64,000 bases of DNA from Citrifermentans bremense R1 (GCF_000426865.1 NZ_AUGE01000010.1:62001-126000); one strand, 5' to 3'; shown: positions 50,838 through 60,489, counted from the first letter of the stretch. Notes: generated from the letters alone by a model not told the origin. A program made the numbers and translations.

Positions 50838-51527
50838 ATGAAGGTTGCCCTTCTGCAACACACCCCCGAGCCCGAACGGAGCATCGCGCTGGCCGCGAGG
50901 CTTTGTTATTCGCAGGTCGACATCGAGGCGCTCAAGGAGAAGCTTTCCGGCGCCGACGTGAAAAAATTCCTGGACAAGATCATGTCGCTCGGGCACCAGT
51001 CGGTGCTGGAGCACGCATCGTTCACCTTCGGGGTGGACGGGATCTCGCGCGTCACCAGCCATCAGCTGGTGCGGCACCGGGTCGCTTCCTTTTCCCAGCA
51101 GTCCCAGCGCTACGTTTCCCACAAGGAACGCTTCGCGGTGGTCACCCCCCCGACTATTTCCGAAAATCCCGAGCACGCCCGGCTCTTCGAGGCGCAGGTG
51201 GCGGCTTTGCACGCGGCCTACGGGGCCCTGGTCGAGGCGGGTGTCCCGGCCGAGGACGCGCGCTACCTGCTGCCCAACGCCACCGAGACCAAGATCATCA
51301 TCACCATGAACGCCCGTGAGCTCTTGCACTTCTTTGCCGTGCGCTGCTGCGAGCGCGCCCAGTGGGAGATCAGGGCCATGGCGGTGGAGATGCTCAGGCA
51401 GGTTCGGCCGATAGCCCCCACCGTTTTCGCTAAGGCCGGCCCCGGCTGCCTTGCTGGCCCCTGCCCGGAAGGCGCCATGTGCTGCGGCAAGATGGCGCAG
51501 GTGAGGGAATTCTTCGGGGAGATGTGA
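50838..51527 (+). CDS. thyX: Flavin-dependent thymidylate synthase
   Basis: A 229-aa enzyme that makes dTMP from dUMP with methylene-tetrahydrofolate, FAD and NADPH. The ThyX motif RHRxxSxxxxSxR is present as RHRVASFSQQSQR (~79-91). SLGHQSVLEHASFTFG (49-64) and TMNARELLHFFAVRCCERAQWEIR are further conserved blocks. It is a little short at the end but includes a Cys-rich tail (GPCPEGAMCCGK). ThyX makes thymidylate without producing dihydrofolate, so the organism may lack thyA. The gene is ~50 nt from the DUF1385 gene. Confidence 0.96.
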   Translation: MKVALLQHTPEPERSIALAARLCYSQVDIEALKEKLSGADVKKFLDKIMSLGHQSVLEHASFTFGVDGISRVTSHQLVRHRVASFSQQSQRYVSHKERFAVVTPPTISENPEHARLFEAQVAALHAAYGALVEAGVPAEDARYLLPNATETKIIITMNARELLHFFAVRCCERAQWEIRAMAVEMLRQVRPIAPTVFAKAGPGCLAGPCPEGAMCCGKMAQVREFFGEM

Positions 51528-51574
51528 GACATCCCCCTCCCACCGAGTCACCCTTTCACAAACACGAGGTTACA

Positions 51575-52480
51575 GTGTCAAAGATAAACATAGGCGGACA
51601 GGCGGTACTTGAAGGAGTTATGATGCGGGCTCCCCGCTCGCTGGCCATCGCGGTGAGAAGGCCCGACGGCGACATCTCGGTCAAGAGCGAGACGGTCATT
51701 CCCCTTTCCGAGCGGTATCCCATCACCAAGCTCCCGATAGTCCGCGGCGCGGTGGCGCTCTTCTCCTCGCTGATCATCGGCATCAAGGCGCTCAACTTCT
51801 CCGCCAACGAGGCCATGGCCGAAGGGGAAGAGAAGGAGGAGGTCAACAACTGGGCCATCGCCGGGACTATGGCGGCAGCTTTCGGGTTCGGCATCCTCTT
51901 GTTCTTCATCATGCCGCTTTACCTCACCAAGCTGCTGATCCCCATCATCGGAGACTCCAACATCGTCTTCAACCTGGTGGACGGTCTGATCCGGGTGGTC
52001 GTGTTCCTCCTCTACATCCTCGGTATCTCCCGGATGGGAGACATCAAGCGGGTCTTCCAGTACCACGGCGCCGAGCACAAGTGCATCTTCACCTTCGAGG
52101 CGGGGGAGGAGTTGACGGTCGACAACGTCCGCAAGTACAGCTGCCTGCACCCGCGCTGCGGCACGAGCTTCCTGTTGATCGTGATGCTGGTGAGCATCCT
52201 GGTGTTCTCGCTGATACCGAAGCTTTGGCCCTTCTACCTGAAGGCGGGATCCAGGGTGGTGCTGCTTCCGGTCATCGCCGGCCTCTCCTACGAGGTCCTC
52301 AAATGGACGGCGAAGCACGACAATCACGCGCTGGTCAAGTTGATCATCTCCCCGGGACTGGCCCTGCAGCGGCTCACCACCGGCGAGCCGGACGACAGCC
52401 AGATCGAGGTGGCGATCAAGTCGATGGAGGTGGCGCTGGAGCTGAACGGCGGCCACAAGGACGACCGGCTGGTGGTGTAG
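51575..52480 (+). CDS. DUF1385 membrane protein (YqhQ-like)
   Basis: A 301-aa integral membrane protein of the DUF1385 family. It begins INIGGQAVLEGVMMRAP, the family signature. A long middle portion holds several hydrophobic helices (IVRGAVALFSSLIIGIKAL, a TMAAAFGFGILLFFIMPLYL segment and others). YHGAEHKCIFTFEAGEELTVDNVRKYSCLHPRCGTSFLLIV contains His/Cys residues typical of the family. Function unknown. The GTG at 51575, with a gagg upstream, fits the family N-terminus; a start nearer to 51479 would run through the thyX end. Confidence 0.88.
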   Translation: MSKINIGGQAVLEGVMMRAPRSLAIAVRRPDGDISVKSETVIPLSERYPITKLPIVRGAVALFSSLIIGIKALNFSANEAMAEGEEKEEVNNWAIAGTMAAAFGFGILLFFIMPLYLTKLLIPIIGDSNIVFNLVDGLIRVVVFLLYILGISRMGDIKRVFQYHGAEHKCIFTFEAGEELTVDNVRKYSCLHPRCGTSFLLIVMLVSILVFSLIPKLWPFYLKAGSRVVLLPVIAGLSYEVLKWTAKHDNHALVKLIISPGLALQRLTTGEPDDSQIEVAIKSMEVALELNGGHKDDRLVV

Positions 52481-52545
52481 ATCCCTTCCGCCGCGAGCAG
52501 GAGTGACGAAAATTCGGCCCTATGGGGCTTTTGAGGTTTTATAAA

Positions 52546-53625
52546 ATGTCCATGTTTGAAAAGATAGCCGAGCTGGAAAGACGTTTCGAGGAGCTGGAAT
52601 CGCTCCTGTCGGACCCCGAGGTGCTGGGGAACCAGACAGAGTTCAGAAAGCTCTCCAAGGAGCATTCCGGCCTTGCCGAGCTGGTTGCCGCCTACCGGGA
52701 ATACAAGAAGATACTTTCCGACATCGACGACAACAAGGAACTCCTGAAGGAGCCGGACCAGGAGATGCGCGAGATGGCGCAGGCCGAGCTTTTGTCCCTG
52801 GAGGCGCGGCGCGAGGTACTCGAAGGCGAGATCAAGTTGCTGCTCCTTCCCAAGGACCCCAACGACGACAAGAACGTCGTGCTCGAGATCCGCGCCGGAA
52901 CCGGCGGGGACGAGTCCGCCCTCTTCGCCGGGGACCTGTTCCGCATGTACTCCCGTTTCGCCGAGACCAACCGTTGGCGCGTCGAGATCATCTCCGCCTC
53001 CGAGTCGGAGAAGGGTGGCTTCAAGGAGGTGATCGCGCTGGTCGAGGGGACCGGGGTCTTCGCCAAGCTGAAGTACGAGTCGGGAACCCACCGCGTGCAG
53101 CGCGTCCCCGAGACCGAGGCGCAGGGGCGGATCCACACCAGTGCCTGCACCGTCGCGGTCATGCCCGAGGCGGAGGACGTCGACATCGACATCAACCCTG
53201 CCGACCTGAAGATCGACGTCTACCGTTCCTCCGGCGCCGGCGGGCAGCACGTCAACACCACCGACTCCGCGGTCAGGATCACCCATATCCCTACCGGGAC
53301 AGTGGTCGCTTGCCAGGAAGAGCGCAGCCAGATCAAGAACCGTGCGAAAGCCATGAAAGTATTGAAGTCCAGGATCCTGGACAACATCCTCATGGAGCAG
53401 AACGCGAAGCTTGCCGCCGACCGCAAGAGCCAGGTGGGGAGTGGGGACCGCAGCGAGCGCATCAGGACCTACAACTTCCCTCAGGGGAGGATGACCGACC
53501 ACAGGATCGGCCTGACCCTGTACCGTCTGGACGCCATCATGGCCGGCGACATCGCCGAGATCGCCGACTCCCTGCGCCAGCACTACCAGATGGAAGCGCT
53601 GCAGGCCCAGAGCGAGGGGATGTAA
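52546..53625 (+). CDS. prfA: Peptide chain release factor 1
   Basis: A 359-aa factor for UAA and UAG stop codons. The catalytic GGQ is in [20 protein letters not shown] (~226-245), and the UAG-reading PxT-type region precedes it. Domain 1 begins [20 protein letters not shown], and [21 protein letters not shown] marks the second domain. The ATG at 52546 (MSMFEK) is chosen because gagg lies ~10 nt upstream; the ATG two codons on (52552) is a close alternative. The methyltransferase that modifies its GGQ, PrmC, is encoded just downstream. Confidence 0.97.
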   Translation: MSMFEKIAELERRFEELESLLSDPEVLGNQTEFRKLSKEHSGLAELVAAYREYKKILSDIDDNKELLKEPDQEMREMAQAELLSLEARREVLEGEIKLLLLPKDPNDDKNVVLEIRAGTGGDESALFAGDLFRMYSRFAETNRWRVEIISASESEKGGFKEVIALVEGTGVFAKLKYESGTHRVQRVPETEAQGRIHTSACTVAVMPEAEDVDIDINPADLKIDVYRSSGAGGQHVNTTDSAVRITHIPTGTVVACQEERSQIKNRAKAMKVLKSRILDNILMEQNAKLAADRKSQVGSGDRSERIRTYNFPQGRMTDHRIGLTLYRLDAIMAGDIAEIADSLRQHYQMEALQAQSEGM

Positions 53626-53648
53626 CAGCGCCGTATCAGTTCCAGCGC

Positions 53649-53693
53649 GTCCACCAGGTCCACAAAGTCCACCAGGTCCATGAGGTCCACAAA
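53649..53693 (+). repeat. Five tandem copies of a 9-bp repeat
   Basis: Between prfA and prmC five consecutive 9-mers occur: GTCCACCAG, GTCCACAAA, GTCCACCAG, GTCCATGAG, GTCCACAAA (53649-53693). They are arranged without gaps. The last copies run up to the prmC start. In one frame they would read as VHQVHKVHQVHEVHK-type protein, but prfA has already stopped at 53625. Confidence 0.85.
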
Positions 53694-53700
53694 ACAAGCC

Positions 53701-54558
53701 ATGACCGCCAACGCCGAAAAATGGGACGTCCTCAAGGTTCTTAACTGGACCAAGGGGTACCTCGCCGAAAAGGGTGTAGAGAACCCCCGCCTGGAGGCGG
53801 AGTGGATGCTCTGCGAGGCGCTTTCGCTGGACCGGGTGGGGCTCTATCTCAACTTCGACAAGCCTCTTTCCGACGCCGAGCTCGCCCTCTACCGCGGCAT
53901 GGTGGCCCGGCGCGGCAGGCGCGAACCGCTGCAGTACATCCTCGGTAGCCAGGAGTTCATGGGGCTCGAATTCCGGGTCACCCCCGCCGTCCTCATCCCG
54001 CGCCACGACACCGAGGTGCTGGTGACCGAGGCGGTGAAGAGGGGGGAGGCGTGCCGCAGCATCCTCGACATCGGCACCGGGAGCGGCTGCGTCGCCGTTG
54101 CCGTCGCCAAGGCGCTCCCTGAGGCCGAGGTCTACACCGTGGACGTTTCCGCAGATGCTATCGAGGTGGCCCGGGGGAACGCGGAGCGAAACGGGGTCTC
54201 CGTGCAGTTTTTCCAGGGATCGCTGTTCGAGCCGTTTGCCGGGAAGCGCTTCGATATGTTAGTATCCAACCCGCCCTACATCATTTCGGCCGACCTCGCC
54301 ACACTGCAGCAGGAGGTGCGCGACTTCGAGCCGGTGGGCGCCCTCGACGGGGGAGGCGACGGGCTCGATTTCTACCGGCGCATCACGGCCGACGCCCCGG
54401 CGTACCTCAATCCGGGAGGCTGGCTCTTGTTCGAAGTGGGGGCCGGGCAGGCGGGGGAGGTGCTGGAGCTCTTGACCTCCGGCGGCTTCAGCAACGAAAG
54501 GTTCAGCCAGACCGATCCCGCAGGTATTGAGCGGGTGGTAGGCGGCAGGCTCGCGTAA
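53701..54558 (+). CDS. prmC: Release factor glutamine methyltransferase PrmC (HemK)
   Basis: A 285-aa SAM-dependent enzyme that methylates the Gln of the GGQ motif in RF1 and RF2. The helical N-terminal substrate-binding domain (VLKVLNWTKGYLAEKG...) leads to ILGSQEFMGLEF and VLIPRHDTEVLV. SAM motif I is ILDIGTGSGCVAVAVAKALP (~121-140), and VSNPPYI (~185-191) is the NPPY catalytic motif. I chose ATG at 53701, although its ribosome site is weak; an ATG at 53680 lies inside the repeat array. It follows prfA, as in many bacteria. Confidence 0.94.
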   Translation: MTANAEKWDVLKVLNWTKGYLAEKGVENPRLEAEWMLCEALSLDRVGLYLNFDKPLSDAELALYRGMVARRGRREPLQYILGSQEFMGLEFRVTPAVLIPRHDTEVLVTEAVKRGEACRSILDIGTGSGCVAVAVAKALPEAEVYTVDVSADAIEVARGNAERNGVSVQFFQGSLFEPFAGKRFDMLVSNPPYIISADLATLQQEVRDFEPVGALDGGGDGLDFYRRITADAPAYLNPGGWLLFEVGAGQAGEVLELLTSGGFSNERFSQTDPAGIERVVGGRLA

Positions 54559-54627
54559 CAGTTCCATAGATGCGGCGATCTCGCCCGGAGACGGGGAGAC
54601 CAACAGAGAAAAGCAAAAGAGGTAACA

Positions 54628-55893
54628 GTGGAAAAACTGGTAATTAAAGGTGGCAACAAGCTCTCCGGAGAAGTGACCGTAAGCGGATCCAAGAACGCTG
54701 CCCTCCCCATATTCATCTCCACCATCCTGGCTCCGGGATGCCACACCATCAGCAACGTTCCCTTCCTGAGGGACATCAACACCACCATCAAAGTGCTGGA
54801 GAAGCTGGGGGCGACGGTCGACGGCAGGGGGAACGTGGTAAAGATCGACACCACCAACCTGAACAGCTTCGAGGCGACCTACGACCTCGTGCGCACCATG
54901 CGCGCTTCGGTCCTCGTGCTCGGCCCGCTCCTGGCGCGCTTCGGCCAGGCCCGCGTCTCGCTTCCCGGGGGATGCGCCATCGGCGCCCGCCCCATCAACC
55001 TGCACCTCAAAGGGCTCGCCGCGCTGGGCGCGGAGATCACCCTGGAGCACGGCTACGTCGAGGCGAAGGCGAAGAAGCTTAAAGGGGCGCGCATCAACTT
55101 CGACATCTCCACCGTCGGCGGCACCGAGCAGCTCCTGATGGCTGCGGCCACGGCGCAGGGTGAGACCATCCTGGAGAACGCGGCGCGCGAACCGGAGATC
55201 GTCGATCTCGCCGAAATCCTGATCAAGATGGGGGCCGACATCGACGGCGCCGGCACCGACACCATCCGCATCAAAGGGGTCGAGGCGCTCGTTGCCGCCG
55301 AGCACGCCGTGATGCCGGACCGCATCGAGGCCGGGACCTTCATGATCGCCTCCGCCATCACCGGCGGCGACATCAAGATCAAGAACATGCGCCTTGACCA
55401 CCTAGACGCCCTCTCCTTCAAACTGCAGGACGCCGGCGTCGAGATCACCAACAAGGACAACATGGTCCGCGTCAAGGGTCCCAAGAAGATCCGCAACGTG
55501 AACATCAAGACGAGGCCCTACCCCGGTTTCCCCACCGACATGCAGGCCCAGTTCATGGCGCTCATGTGCATCGCCGAGGGGGCCAGCGTCATCTCGGAGA
55601 ACATCTTCGAGAACCGCTTCATGCACGTTTCCGAGCTGCTTCGCTTCGGCGCAGACATCATCTGCGAGGGGAACAGCGCCACGGTGAAGGGGGTCAAGAA
55701 GCTCTCCGGGGCTCCGGTCATGGCCACCGACCTGCGCGCATCCGCGTCGCTGATCCTGGCCGCCCTCGCCGCCGACAACACCAGCGAGATCTCCAGGATC
55801 TACCATCTCGACCGGGGCTATGAGAGCATCGAGAAGAAGCTCGCCGGCCTCGGCGCCGACATAGCCCGCGTCCCGAACGAAGAAGGCCCCTAG
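54628..55893 (+). CDS. murA: UDP-N-acetylglucosamine 1-carboxyvinyltransferase
   Basis: A 421-aa enzyme that adds enolpyruvate to UDP-GlcNAc in the first committed step of peptidoglycan synthesis. [27 protein letters not shown] starts it, and the fosfomycin-sensitive active-site Cys is in [20 protein letters not shown] (~residue 116). [17 protein letters not shown] and the C-terminal [18 protein letters not shown] are typical of MurA. The start is a GTG with agaggtaaca upstream. It precedes the histidine genes but is not functionally linked to them. Length is normal. Confidence 0.97.
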   Translation: MEKLVIKGGNKLSGEVTVSGSKNAALPIFISTILAPGCHTISNVPFLRDINTTIKVLEKLGATVDGRGNVVKIDTTNLNSFEATYDLVRTMRASVLVLGPLLARFGQARVSLPGGCAIGARPINLHLKGLAALGAEITLEHGYVEAKAKKLKGARINFDISTVGGTEQLLMAAATAQGETILENAAREPEIVDLAEILIKMGADIDGAGTDTIRIKGVEALVAAEHAVMPDRIEAGTFMIASAITGGDIKIKNMRLDHLDALSFKLQDAGVEITNKDNMVRVKGPKKIRNVNIKTRPYPGFPTDMQAQFMALMCIAEGASVISENIFENRFMHVSELLRFGADIICEGNSATVKGVKKLSGAPVMATDLRASASLILAALAADNTSEISRIYHLDRGYESIEKKLAGLGADIARVPNEEGP

Positions 55894-55905
55894 CTGCAAC
55901 GCTAT

Positions 55906-55937
55906 CCCGGTGGAGCGCTCCCCGCGCCTCCACCGGG
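55906..55937. terminator. Hairpin after murA
   Basis: CCCGGTGGAG (55906-55915) pairs with CTCCACCGGG (55928-55937), a perfect 10-bp stem with a 12-nt loop. No T-tract follows, so it may be a stabilising element or a Rho-independent terminator of reduced strength ahead of hisG. Confidence 0.5.
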
Positions 55938-55993
55938 CCATTAAACCCATGGTCCACCAGTTCAACCTTGCCATGCTCCCACGGAGTTGTTAA

Positions 55994-56632
55994 ATGCCCG
56001 ATTTCATCACCATCGCCATCCCCAAAGGCCGCATCCTCCAGGATTCCGTCGCCCTCTTCCAGAAGATCGGTATCGACTGCGAAGAGCTCCTCTCCGACAC
56101 CCGCAAGCTCGTTTTCGAAAACCAAGAGCAGAAGATGCGCTACATGATCGTGCGCGCGACCGACGTCCCGACCTACGTCGAGTACGGCTGCGCCGATCTC
56201 GGCATCGTCGGCAAGGACACCCTGATGGAGGCGGAGAAGGACCTTTACGAGCCGCTCGACCTGAAGTTCGGCTACTGCCGCCTCATGGTGGCCGAACCGG
56301 TGGAGCTTTCCAGCAAGGACGACCCGTCCGCCTGGAACAACATCAGGATCGCCACCAAGTACCCCAATGTGACGGAGAAATACTTCGCAGCCAAGGGGAT
56401 TCAGGTCGAGCTGATCAAGCTCTACGGCTCCATTGAGCTGGCACCGCTGGTAGGGCTTTCCGAGCGCATCGTCGACCTGGTCTCCACCGGCGAGACCCTG
56501 AAGCAAAACGGCCTGGCGGAGATCGAAACCATCGCCGAGATCACCTGCCGCCTCATCGTGAACCGCGCCAGCATGAAGACCAAGCACGAGAGAATATCCA
56601 AGATCATCGAGGGGCTGGAACAGCACATCTAG
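55994..56632 (+). CDS. hisG: ATP phosphoribosyltransferase, short form
   Basis: A 212-aa first enzyme of histidine synthesis, joining ATP and PRPP. DFITIAIPKGRILQDSVALFQ starts the protein; DVPTYVEYGCADLGIVGKDTLME lies in the middle, and ELAPLVGLSERIVDLVSTGETLKQNGL contains the PRPP-binding region. At 212 aa it lacks the C-terminal regulatory ACT-like domain of long HisG. Short HisG needs the HisRS-like partner HisZ, which is not encoded in this window. It opens the his operon. Confidence 0.95.
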   Translation: MPDFITIAIPKGRILQDSVALFQKIGIDCEELLSDTRKLVFENQEQKMRYMIVRATDVPTYVEYGCADLGIVGKDTLMEAEKDLYEPLDLKFGYCRLMVAEPVELSSKDDPSAWNNIRIATKYPNVTEKYFAAKGIQVELIKLYGSIELAPLVGLSERIVDLVSTGETLKQNGLAEIETIAEITCRLIVNRASMKTKHERISKIIEGLEQHI

Positions 56633-56643
56633 CGAGGTGCCGG

Positions 56644-56895
56644 GTGGAAAAAGAGCTGACCGAGGCGTTGCAGGATCTACGCAAGCAGCTGCAGGAGGCG
56701 GGGGCGGACGTAGTCGAGGGTGACCCGGCGAACCGGGACCGGCGCCTGACGGAGATCACCGAGCAGTTGAAGGGGCTTGCCGCGGTCTTAGCCCGGCTGG
56801 AGGAATCGCTGGCGGCCGCGTCCCTGGCCGCGCGCGCCCAGAAGAGCCAGGAGCTAGACCCGGAGATCCGGGCGATGTTAGAGAAGAACGATTGA
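56644..56895 (+). CDS. Small coiled-coil protein between hisG and hisD
   Basis: An 83-aa acidic, fully helical protein with a GTG start at 56644 (gcgaggtgccgg upstream). Heptad-like Leu spacing (LTEALQDLRKQLQEAG, LTEITEQLKGLAAVLARLEESL) suggests a coiled coil. It begins 12 nt after hisG and ends 31 nt before hisD. I do not recognise it; a role in histidine synthesis is not implied beyond its position. Its short length and continuous coding pattern without stop codons in operon context make it a likely real gene. Confidence 0.65.
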   Translation: MEKELTEALQDLRKQLQEAGADVVEGDPANRDRRLTEITEQLKGLAAVLARLEESLAAASLAARAQKSQELDPEIRAMLEKND

Positions 56896-56925
56896 ATTCA
56901 ATGCCATGATTCGCGAGGTCTAAAA

Positions 56926-58215
56926 ATGCAGTTCCTCGACATTAGGGAAGCAGGTTTTCAGGCTAAATTCGACGCCATAGTTGAGCGCGGCGAGGAGTCC
57001 GGGCGCGAGGTCGAGGAGGTCGTCCTCGGCATCATCGCCGACGTCAGAAGCCGCGGCGACGAGGCGCTCCTGGAATACACCAGGCGCTTCGACATGCTTT
57101 CGTGCGACGCCGCCGGGCTCGAGGTGACGCCGGAGGAATTGGACAAGGCCATCGCCCAGGTGGACCCGAAAGACCTGGGGGCGCTCAAGCTCGCGGTGGA
57201 GCGGGTGGCCCGCTTCCACGAGAAGCAGAAGCAGCAGAGCTGGATCTCCACCGAGGAGAGCGACATCATGGTGGGGCAGAAGGTGACTCCGCTCGCCAAG
57301 GTCGGCATCTACGTCCCCGGCGGCAAGGCCTGCTACCCCTCCAGCGTGGTGATGAACGCAGTCCCCGCCAAGGTCGCGGGAGTACGCGAGATCGTCATGG
57401 TGGTGCCGGCCCCGGGCGGCGAGATGAACCCGCACGTATTGGCTGCGGCGAAACTCTCCGGCGTGGACCGCGTCTTCCGCATCGGCGGCGCCCAGGCGAT
57501 AGCGGCGCTGGCCTACGGCACGGCCACCGTCCCCAAAGTCGACAAGATCACCGGCCCCGGCAACATCTATGTAGCCACCGCCAAGAAGCTCGTCTTCGGC
57601 CAGGTCGGCATCGACATGATCGCGGGGCCGAGCGAGATCCTGGTCATCAACGACGGCAGCGGCAACCCCGTCCATGTGGCGGCGGACCTCCTCTCCCAGG
57701 CGGAGCACGACGAGCTTGCCTCCTCGGTGCTGATCACCACCGACCGCAGCTTCGGCGAGCAGGTGGCGGCCGAGGTGGAGCGCCAGCTGAACGAGCTTTC
57801 GCGCCAGCCCATCGCGCGCAAATCCTGGGAATCCTTCGGCGTCATCATCGTGGCCGGGAACCTGGAGGAGGCGATCGCCTTTTCCAACCGGATCGCTCCC
57901 GAGCACCTGGAGCTCGCCGTCGAGAACCCCTTCGAGATCCTGCCGCTCATCACCAATGCCGGCGCCATCTTCATGGGGCACTACACCCCGGAAGCGGCTG
58001 GCGACTACCTGGCCGGACCCAACCACACCCTGCCCACTGGCGGAACGGCGCGCTTCTTCTCGCCGCTCTCCGTGGACGACTTCGTCAAGAAAAGCTCCAT
58101 CATCCACTTCACCCGCGGCGGCCTTGAGCGCGTCGGCGAGGATATCGTCAGGATCTCCCGCCTGGAAGGGCTCGACGCCCACGGCAGGTCGGTGAGCCTC
58201 AGGTTGAAGAAGTAG
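56926..58215 (+). CDS. hisD: Histidinol dehydrogenase
   Basis: A 429-aa zinc enzyme carrying out the last two oxidations from histidinol to histidine. KVGIYVPGGKACYPSSVVMNAVPAKVAG, RVFRIGGAQAIAALAYGTATVPKVDKITGPGN and DMIAGPSEILVIND are the NAD and substrate blocks. HVAADLLSQAEHDELASSVL holds zinc ligands, and GPNHTLPTGGTARFFSPLSVDDFVKKSS the C-terminal ones. ATG at 56926 follows gcgaggtc. Normal length; no hisC is found after it. Confidence 0.97.
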   Translation: MQFLDIREAGFQAKFDAIVERGEESGREVEEVVLGIIADVRSRGDEALLEYTRRFDMLSCDAAGLEVTPEELDKAIAQVDPKDLGALKLAVERVARFHEKQKQQSWISTEESDIMVGQKVTPLAKVGIYVPGGKACYPSSVVMNAVPAKVAGVREIVMVVPAPGGEMNPHVLAAAKLSGVDRVFRIGGAQAIAALAYGTATVPKVDKITGPGNIYVATAKKLVFGQVGIDMIAGPSEILVINDGSGNPVHVAADLLSQAEHDELASSVLITTDRSFGEQVAAEVERQLNELSRQPIARKSWESFGVIIVAGNLEEAIAFSNRIAPEHLELAVENPFEILPLITNAGAIFMGHYTPEAAGDYLAGPNHTLPTGGTARFFSPLSVDDFVKKSSIIHFTRGGLERVGEDIVRISRLEGLDAHGRSVSLRLKK

Positions 58216-58253
58216 CCTGCACTTTGCGTTGATAATTCCAAGGAGGAGACGTC

Positions 58254-58841
58254 ATGGCTAGATCGGCAGCTATCGAAAGGATCACCAAGGAGACGCAGAT
58301 CAAGCTCTCCCTAGAAATAGACGGCAAGGGGGAGGCGCAGATCTGCACCTCGGTGCCGTTTCTGGATCACATGCTCGACCTTTTTGCCCGGCATGGCCTG
58401 TTCGACCTGAAGGTCGAGGCGCACGGCGACATAGACATCGACTTCCACCATACAGTCGAGGACATCGGCATCGTGCTCGGCACCGCCTTCAAGGAGGCCT
58501 TGGGTGACAAATGCGGCATCCGCCGCTACGGCAACGCCGTGGTGCCGATGGACGAGGTGCTGGCGAGCGTCGCCACCGACCTCTCCGGCCGTCCTTACCT
58601 GGTCTACAACGTCGAGCTCCCCAAGGTGAAGATCGGCGACTTCGACGTGGAACTGGTGCGCGAATTCTTCCAGGGGTTCGTGAACCACTGCGGCGCGAAC
58701 CTCCACCTGAACCTGATGTATGGCGACAACGTCCACCACATCGTCGAGGCCTGCTTCAAGGCGGCGGCGCGTGCGCTGGACCAGGCGACCCAGCTGGATG
58801 CACGGATCGAAGGGGTGATGTCCACGAAGGGGAAGCTGTAG
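58254..58841 (+). CDS. hisB: Imidazoleglycerol-phosphate dehydratase
   Basis: A 195-aa monofunctional dehydratase. The metal-binding motifs are [17 protein letters not shown] with [11 protein letters not shown] (HxxED) in the first half, and [39 protein letters not shown] in the second. It lacks the phosphatase domain fused in enterobacteria, so histidinol-phosphatase must be a separate gene elsewhere. Good ggagg ribosome site just before the ATG. Confidence 0.97.
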   Translation: MARSAAIERITKETQIKLSLEIDGKGEAQICTSVPFLDHMLDLFARHGLFDLKVEAHGDIDIDFHHTVEDIGIVLGTAFKEALGDKCGIRRYGNAVVPMDEVLASVATDLSGRPYLVYNVELPKVKIGDFDVELVREFFQGFVNHCGANLHLNLMYGDNVHHIVEACFKAAARALDQATQLDARIEGVMSTKGKL

Positions 58842-58850
58842 CCTTGGTTC

Positions 58851-58890
58851 GCCTCCCTCGCCCTCTGGGAGAGGATCGGGGTGAGGGCGG
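58851..58890. repeat. REP-like palindromic repeat, copy 1
   Basis: The interval between hisB and hisH contains a palindromic element with the inner hairpin CCTCT-GGG-AGAGG and outer CCCTC/GAGGG arms (58851-58890). It is an inverted, slightly diverged copy of the element at 59645-59680. REP-like repeats of this CCCTC...GAGGG type are found in many proteobacterial genomes. Confidence 0.75.
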
Positions 58891-59005
58891 CTCCGTTGGG
58901 GAATTCCGTATCTGGGGATGGCCCGGACGGCACTGCCGGCGACATCTTTATAAATAGAGCGAGAACTTATTTGTCTGCGGCAGTGATGCCGGAAGGATTT
59001 TTCAT

Positions 59006-59629
59006 ATGATCGCGATTATTGACTACGGCATGGGGAACCTGCGCTCCGTGCAGAAGGGGTTCGAGAAGGTCGGCTTCGAGGCCGTCGTTACCGCCGATCC
59101 CAAGGTGCTCCTCGATGCCGAGCGGGTGGTCCTGCCGGGTGTGGGCGCTTTCCGTGACTGCATGAGGAACCTGGAAGAGGGTGGGTTCGTCGAGCCGATC
59201 CTCAAGGTGATCAAAGAGGGGAAGCCTTTTCTCGGCATCTGCCTCGGTCTGCAGCTTCTCTTCACCGAAAGCGAGGAGTTCGGTAGACACCAGGGGCTGA
59301 ACGTCATCCCGGGCAAGGTGCTCCGCTTCCCGGAGGGGATGGAGGAGGCCGGCGAGGATCTCAAGGTCCCGCACATGGGGTGGAACCAGTTAAGCGTGAA
59401 GCGCCCGTCGCCGCTATTCCAGGGGATCGACGAGGGGACCAACGTCTACTTCGTCCACTCCTACTACGTGAAGCCCGACGACGAGTCGGTCGTGGCGGCG
59501 ACCACCGGTTACGGCATCGATTTCTGCGCGGCCATCTGGCGCGACAACGTCGTTGCGGCGCAGTTCCACCCGGAGAAGTCCCAGGATAAGGGGCTCGCCA
59601 TGCTGAAGAACTTCGCGCAGATGAAATAA
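59006..59629 (+). CDS. hisH: Imidazole glycerol phosphate synthase glutamine amidotransferase subunit
   Basis: A 207-aa class I glutamine amidotransferase delivering ammonia to HisF. The nucleophile Cys is in [13 protein letters not shown] (~78-90, GICLG), and the His and Glu of the triad are in QFHPEKS near residue 187. [15 protein letters not shown] is the standard start. It is separated from hisB by 164 nt that hold a REP-like repeat and an AT-rich segment (ctttataaatag) that might be promoter-like. Confidence 0.97.
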   Translation: MIAIIDYGMGNLRSVQKGFEKVGFEAVVTADPKVLLDAERVVLPGVGAFRDCMRNLEEGGFVEPILKVIKEGKPFLGICLGLQLLFTESEEFGRHQGLNVIPGKVLRFPEGMEEAGEDLKVPHMGWNQLSVKRPSPLFQGIDEGTNVYFVHSYYVKPDDESVVAATTGYGIDFCAAIWRDNVVAAQFHPEKSQDKGLAMLKNFAQMK

Positions 59630-59644
59630 GGGCGCCCTGCCGCG

Positions 59645-59680
59645 CTCCCTCACCTCGGCTCTTCCAGAGGGCGAGGGAGA
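59645..59680. repeat. REP-like palindromic repeat, copy 2 (inverted)
   Basis: CTCCCTCACCTCGGCTCTTC followed by CAGAGGGCGAGGGAGA is the reverse complement of the copy at 58851-58890 with few changes. It sits between hisH and hisA. Both gaps also contain a similar AT-rich box downstream (tataaata). Confidence 0.75.
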
Positions 59681-59757
59681 GATCGTGTGGCGACGGCATA
59701 TATATAAATACGGGCGCGCCGGGAAGGCACGTGCCATGAAATGGATTGGGAGAAGCA

Positions 59758-60489
59758 ATGATCATCATTCCCGCGATAGATTTGAAAAACGGCTGCTGCG
59801 TCCGCCTGGAGCAGGGGCTGATGGAGAAGGACACGGTATTCAACGACGACCCCGGCGCGCAGGCCGCCGAATGGCAGCGCCAGGGTGGCGAGATCCTGCA
59901 CATAGTGGATCTCGACGGCGCTTTCGCCGGCGAGCCCAAGAACTGCAAGGCCATCGAGGCGATCGTCAAATCGGTCACCATCCCGACCCAGTTGGGGGGC
60001 GGCATCAGGGACATCGCCACCATCGAGGCCTACCTCTCCTTGGGGATCGGGCGCGTCATCATCGGTACCGCCGCGCAGAGAAACCCCGCTTTCGTGAAGG
60101 AGGCGTGCGCCAAGTTCCCCGGCAAGATCGTGGTCGGCATCGATGCCAAAAACGGCATGGTCGCGGTCCAAGGTTGGGCCGAAGTGACCGGGATCACCGC
60201 GACGGAGCTGGCCAGGCAGTTCGAGGGTGACGGTGTCTCCGCCATCATCTACACCGACATCAGCCGCGACGGGATGATGCAGGGGCCTAACATTCAGGCG
60301 ACCAAGGCCCTGGCCGAAGCCATTAAGATCCCGGTGATCGCCTCGGGCGGGCTCTCCTCCTTGCAGGACATCGAGAACCTGATCGCCATCGAGTCTTCGG
60401 GTGTCACCGGCGTCATCACCGGTAAGGCCATCTATTCCGGCGCCATCAACCTCGCCGAGGCCATAGCGCTCACTAAAAAACCGAGATAA
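59758..60489 (+). CDS. hisA: Phosphoribosylformimino-5-aminoimidazole carboxamide ribotide isomerase
   Basis: A 243-aa TIM barrel. [20 protein letters not shown] contains the first catalytic Asp, [17 protein letters not shown] and QLGGGIRD the phosphate-binding half, and [14 protein letters not shown] the second catalytic Asp, with IASGGLSS the other phosphate site. The ATG at 59758 has gggagaag upstream; an in-frame ATG at 59746 is less suitable. The stop overlaps the left arm of the AT-rich hairpin. Confidence 0.97.
   Translation: MIIIPAIDLKNGCCVRLEQGLMEKDTVFNDDPGAQAAEWQRQGGEILHIVDLDGAFAGEPKNCKAIEAIVKSVTIPTQLGGGIRDIATIEAYLSLGIGRVIIGTAAQRNPAFVKEACAKFPGKIVVGIDAKNGMVAVQGWAEVTGITATELARQFEGDGVSAIIYTDISRDGMMQGPNIQATKALAEAIKIPVIASGGLSSLQDIENLIAIESSGVTGVITGKAIYSGAINLAEAIALTKKPR

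Noticed and set aside
53649-53693. CRISPR-like array
   Set aside because: Repeats are 9 bp, directly adjacent with no spacers, and no cas genes are near.
52324-54006. 560-codon open frame antisense to prfA and prmC
   Set aside because: Spans two well-supported genes and shows no domain.
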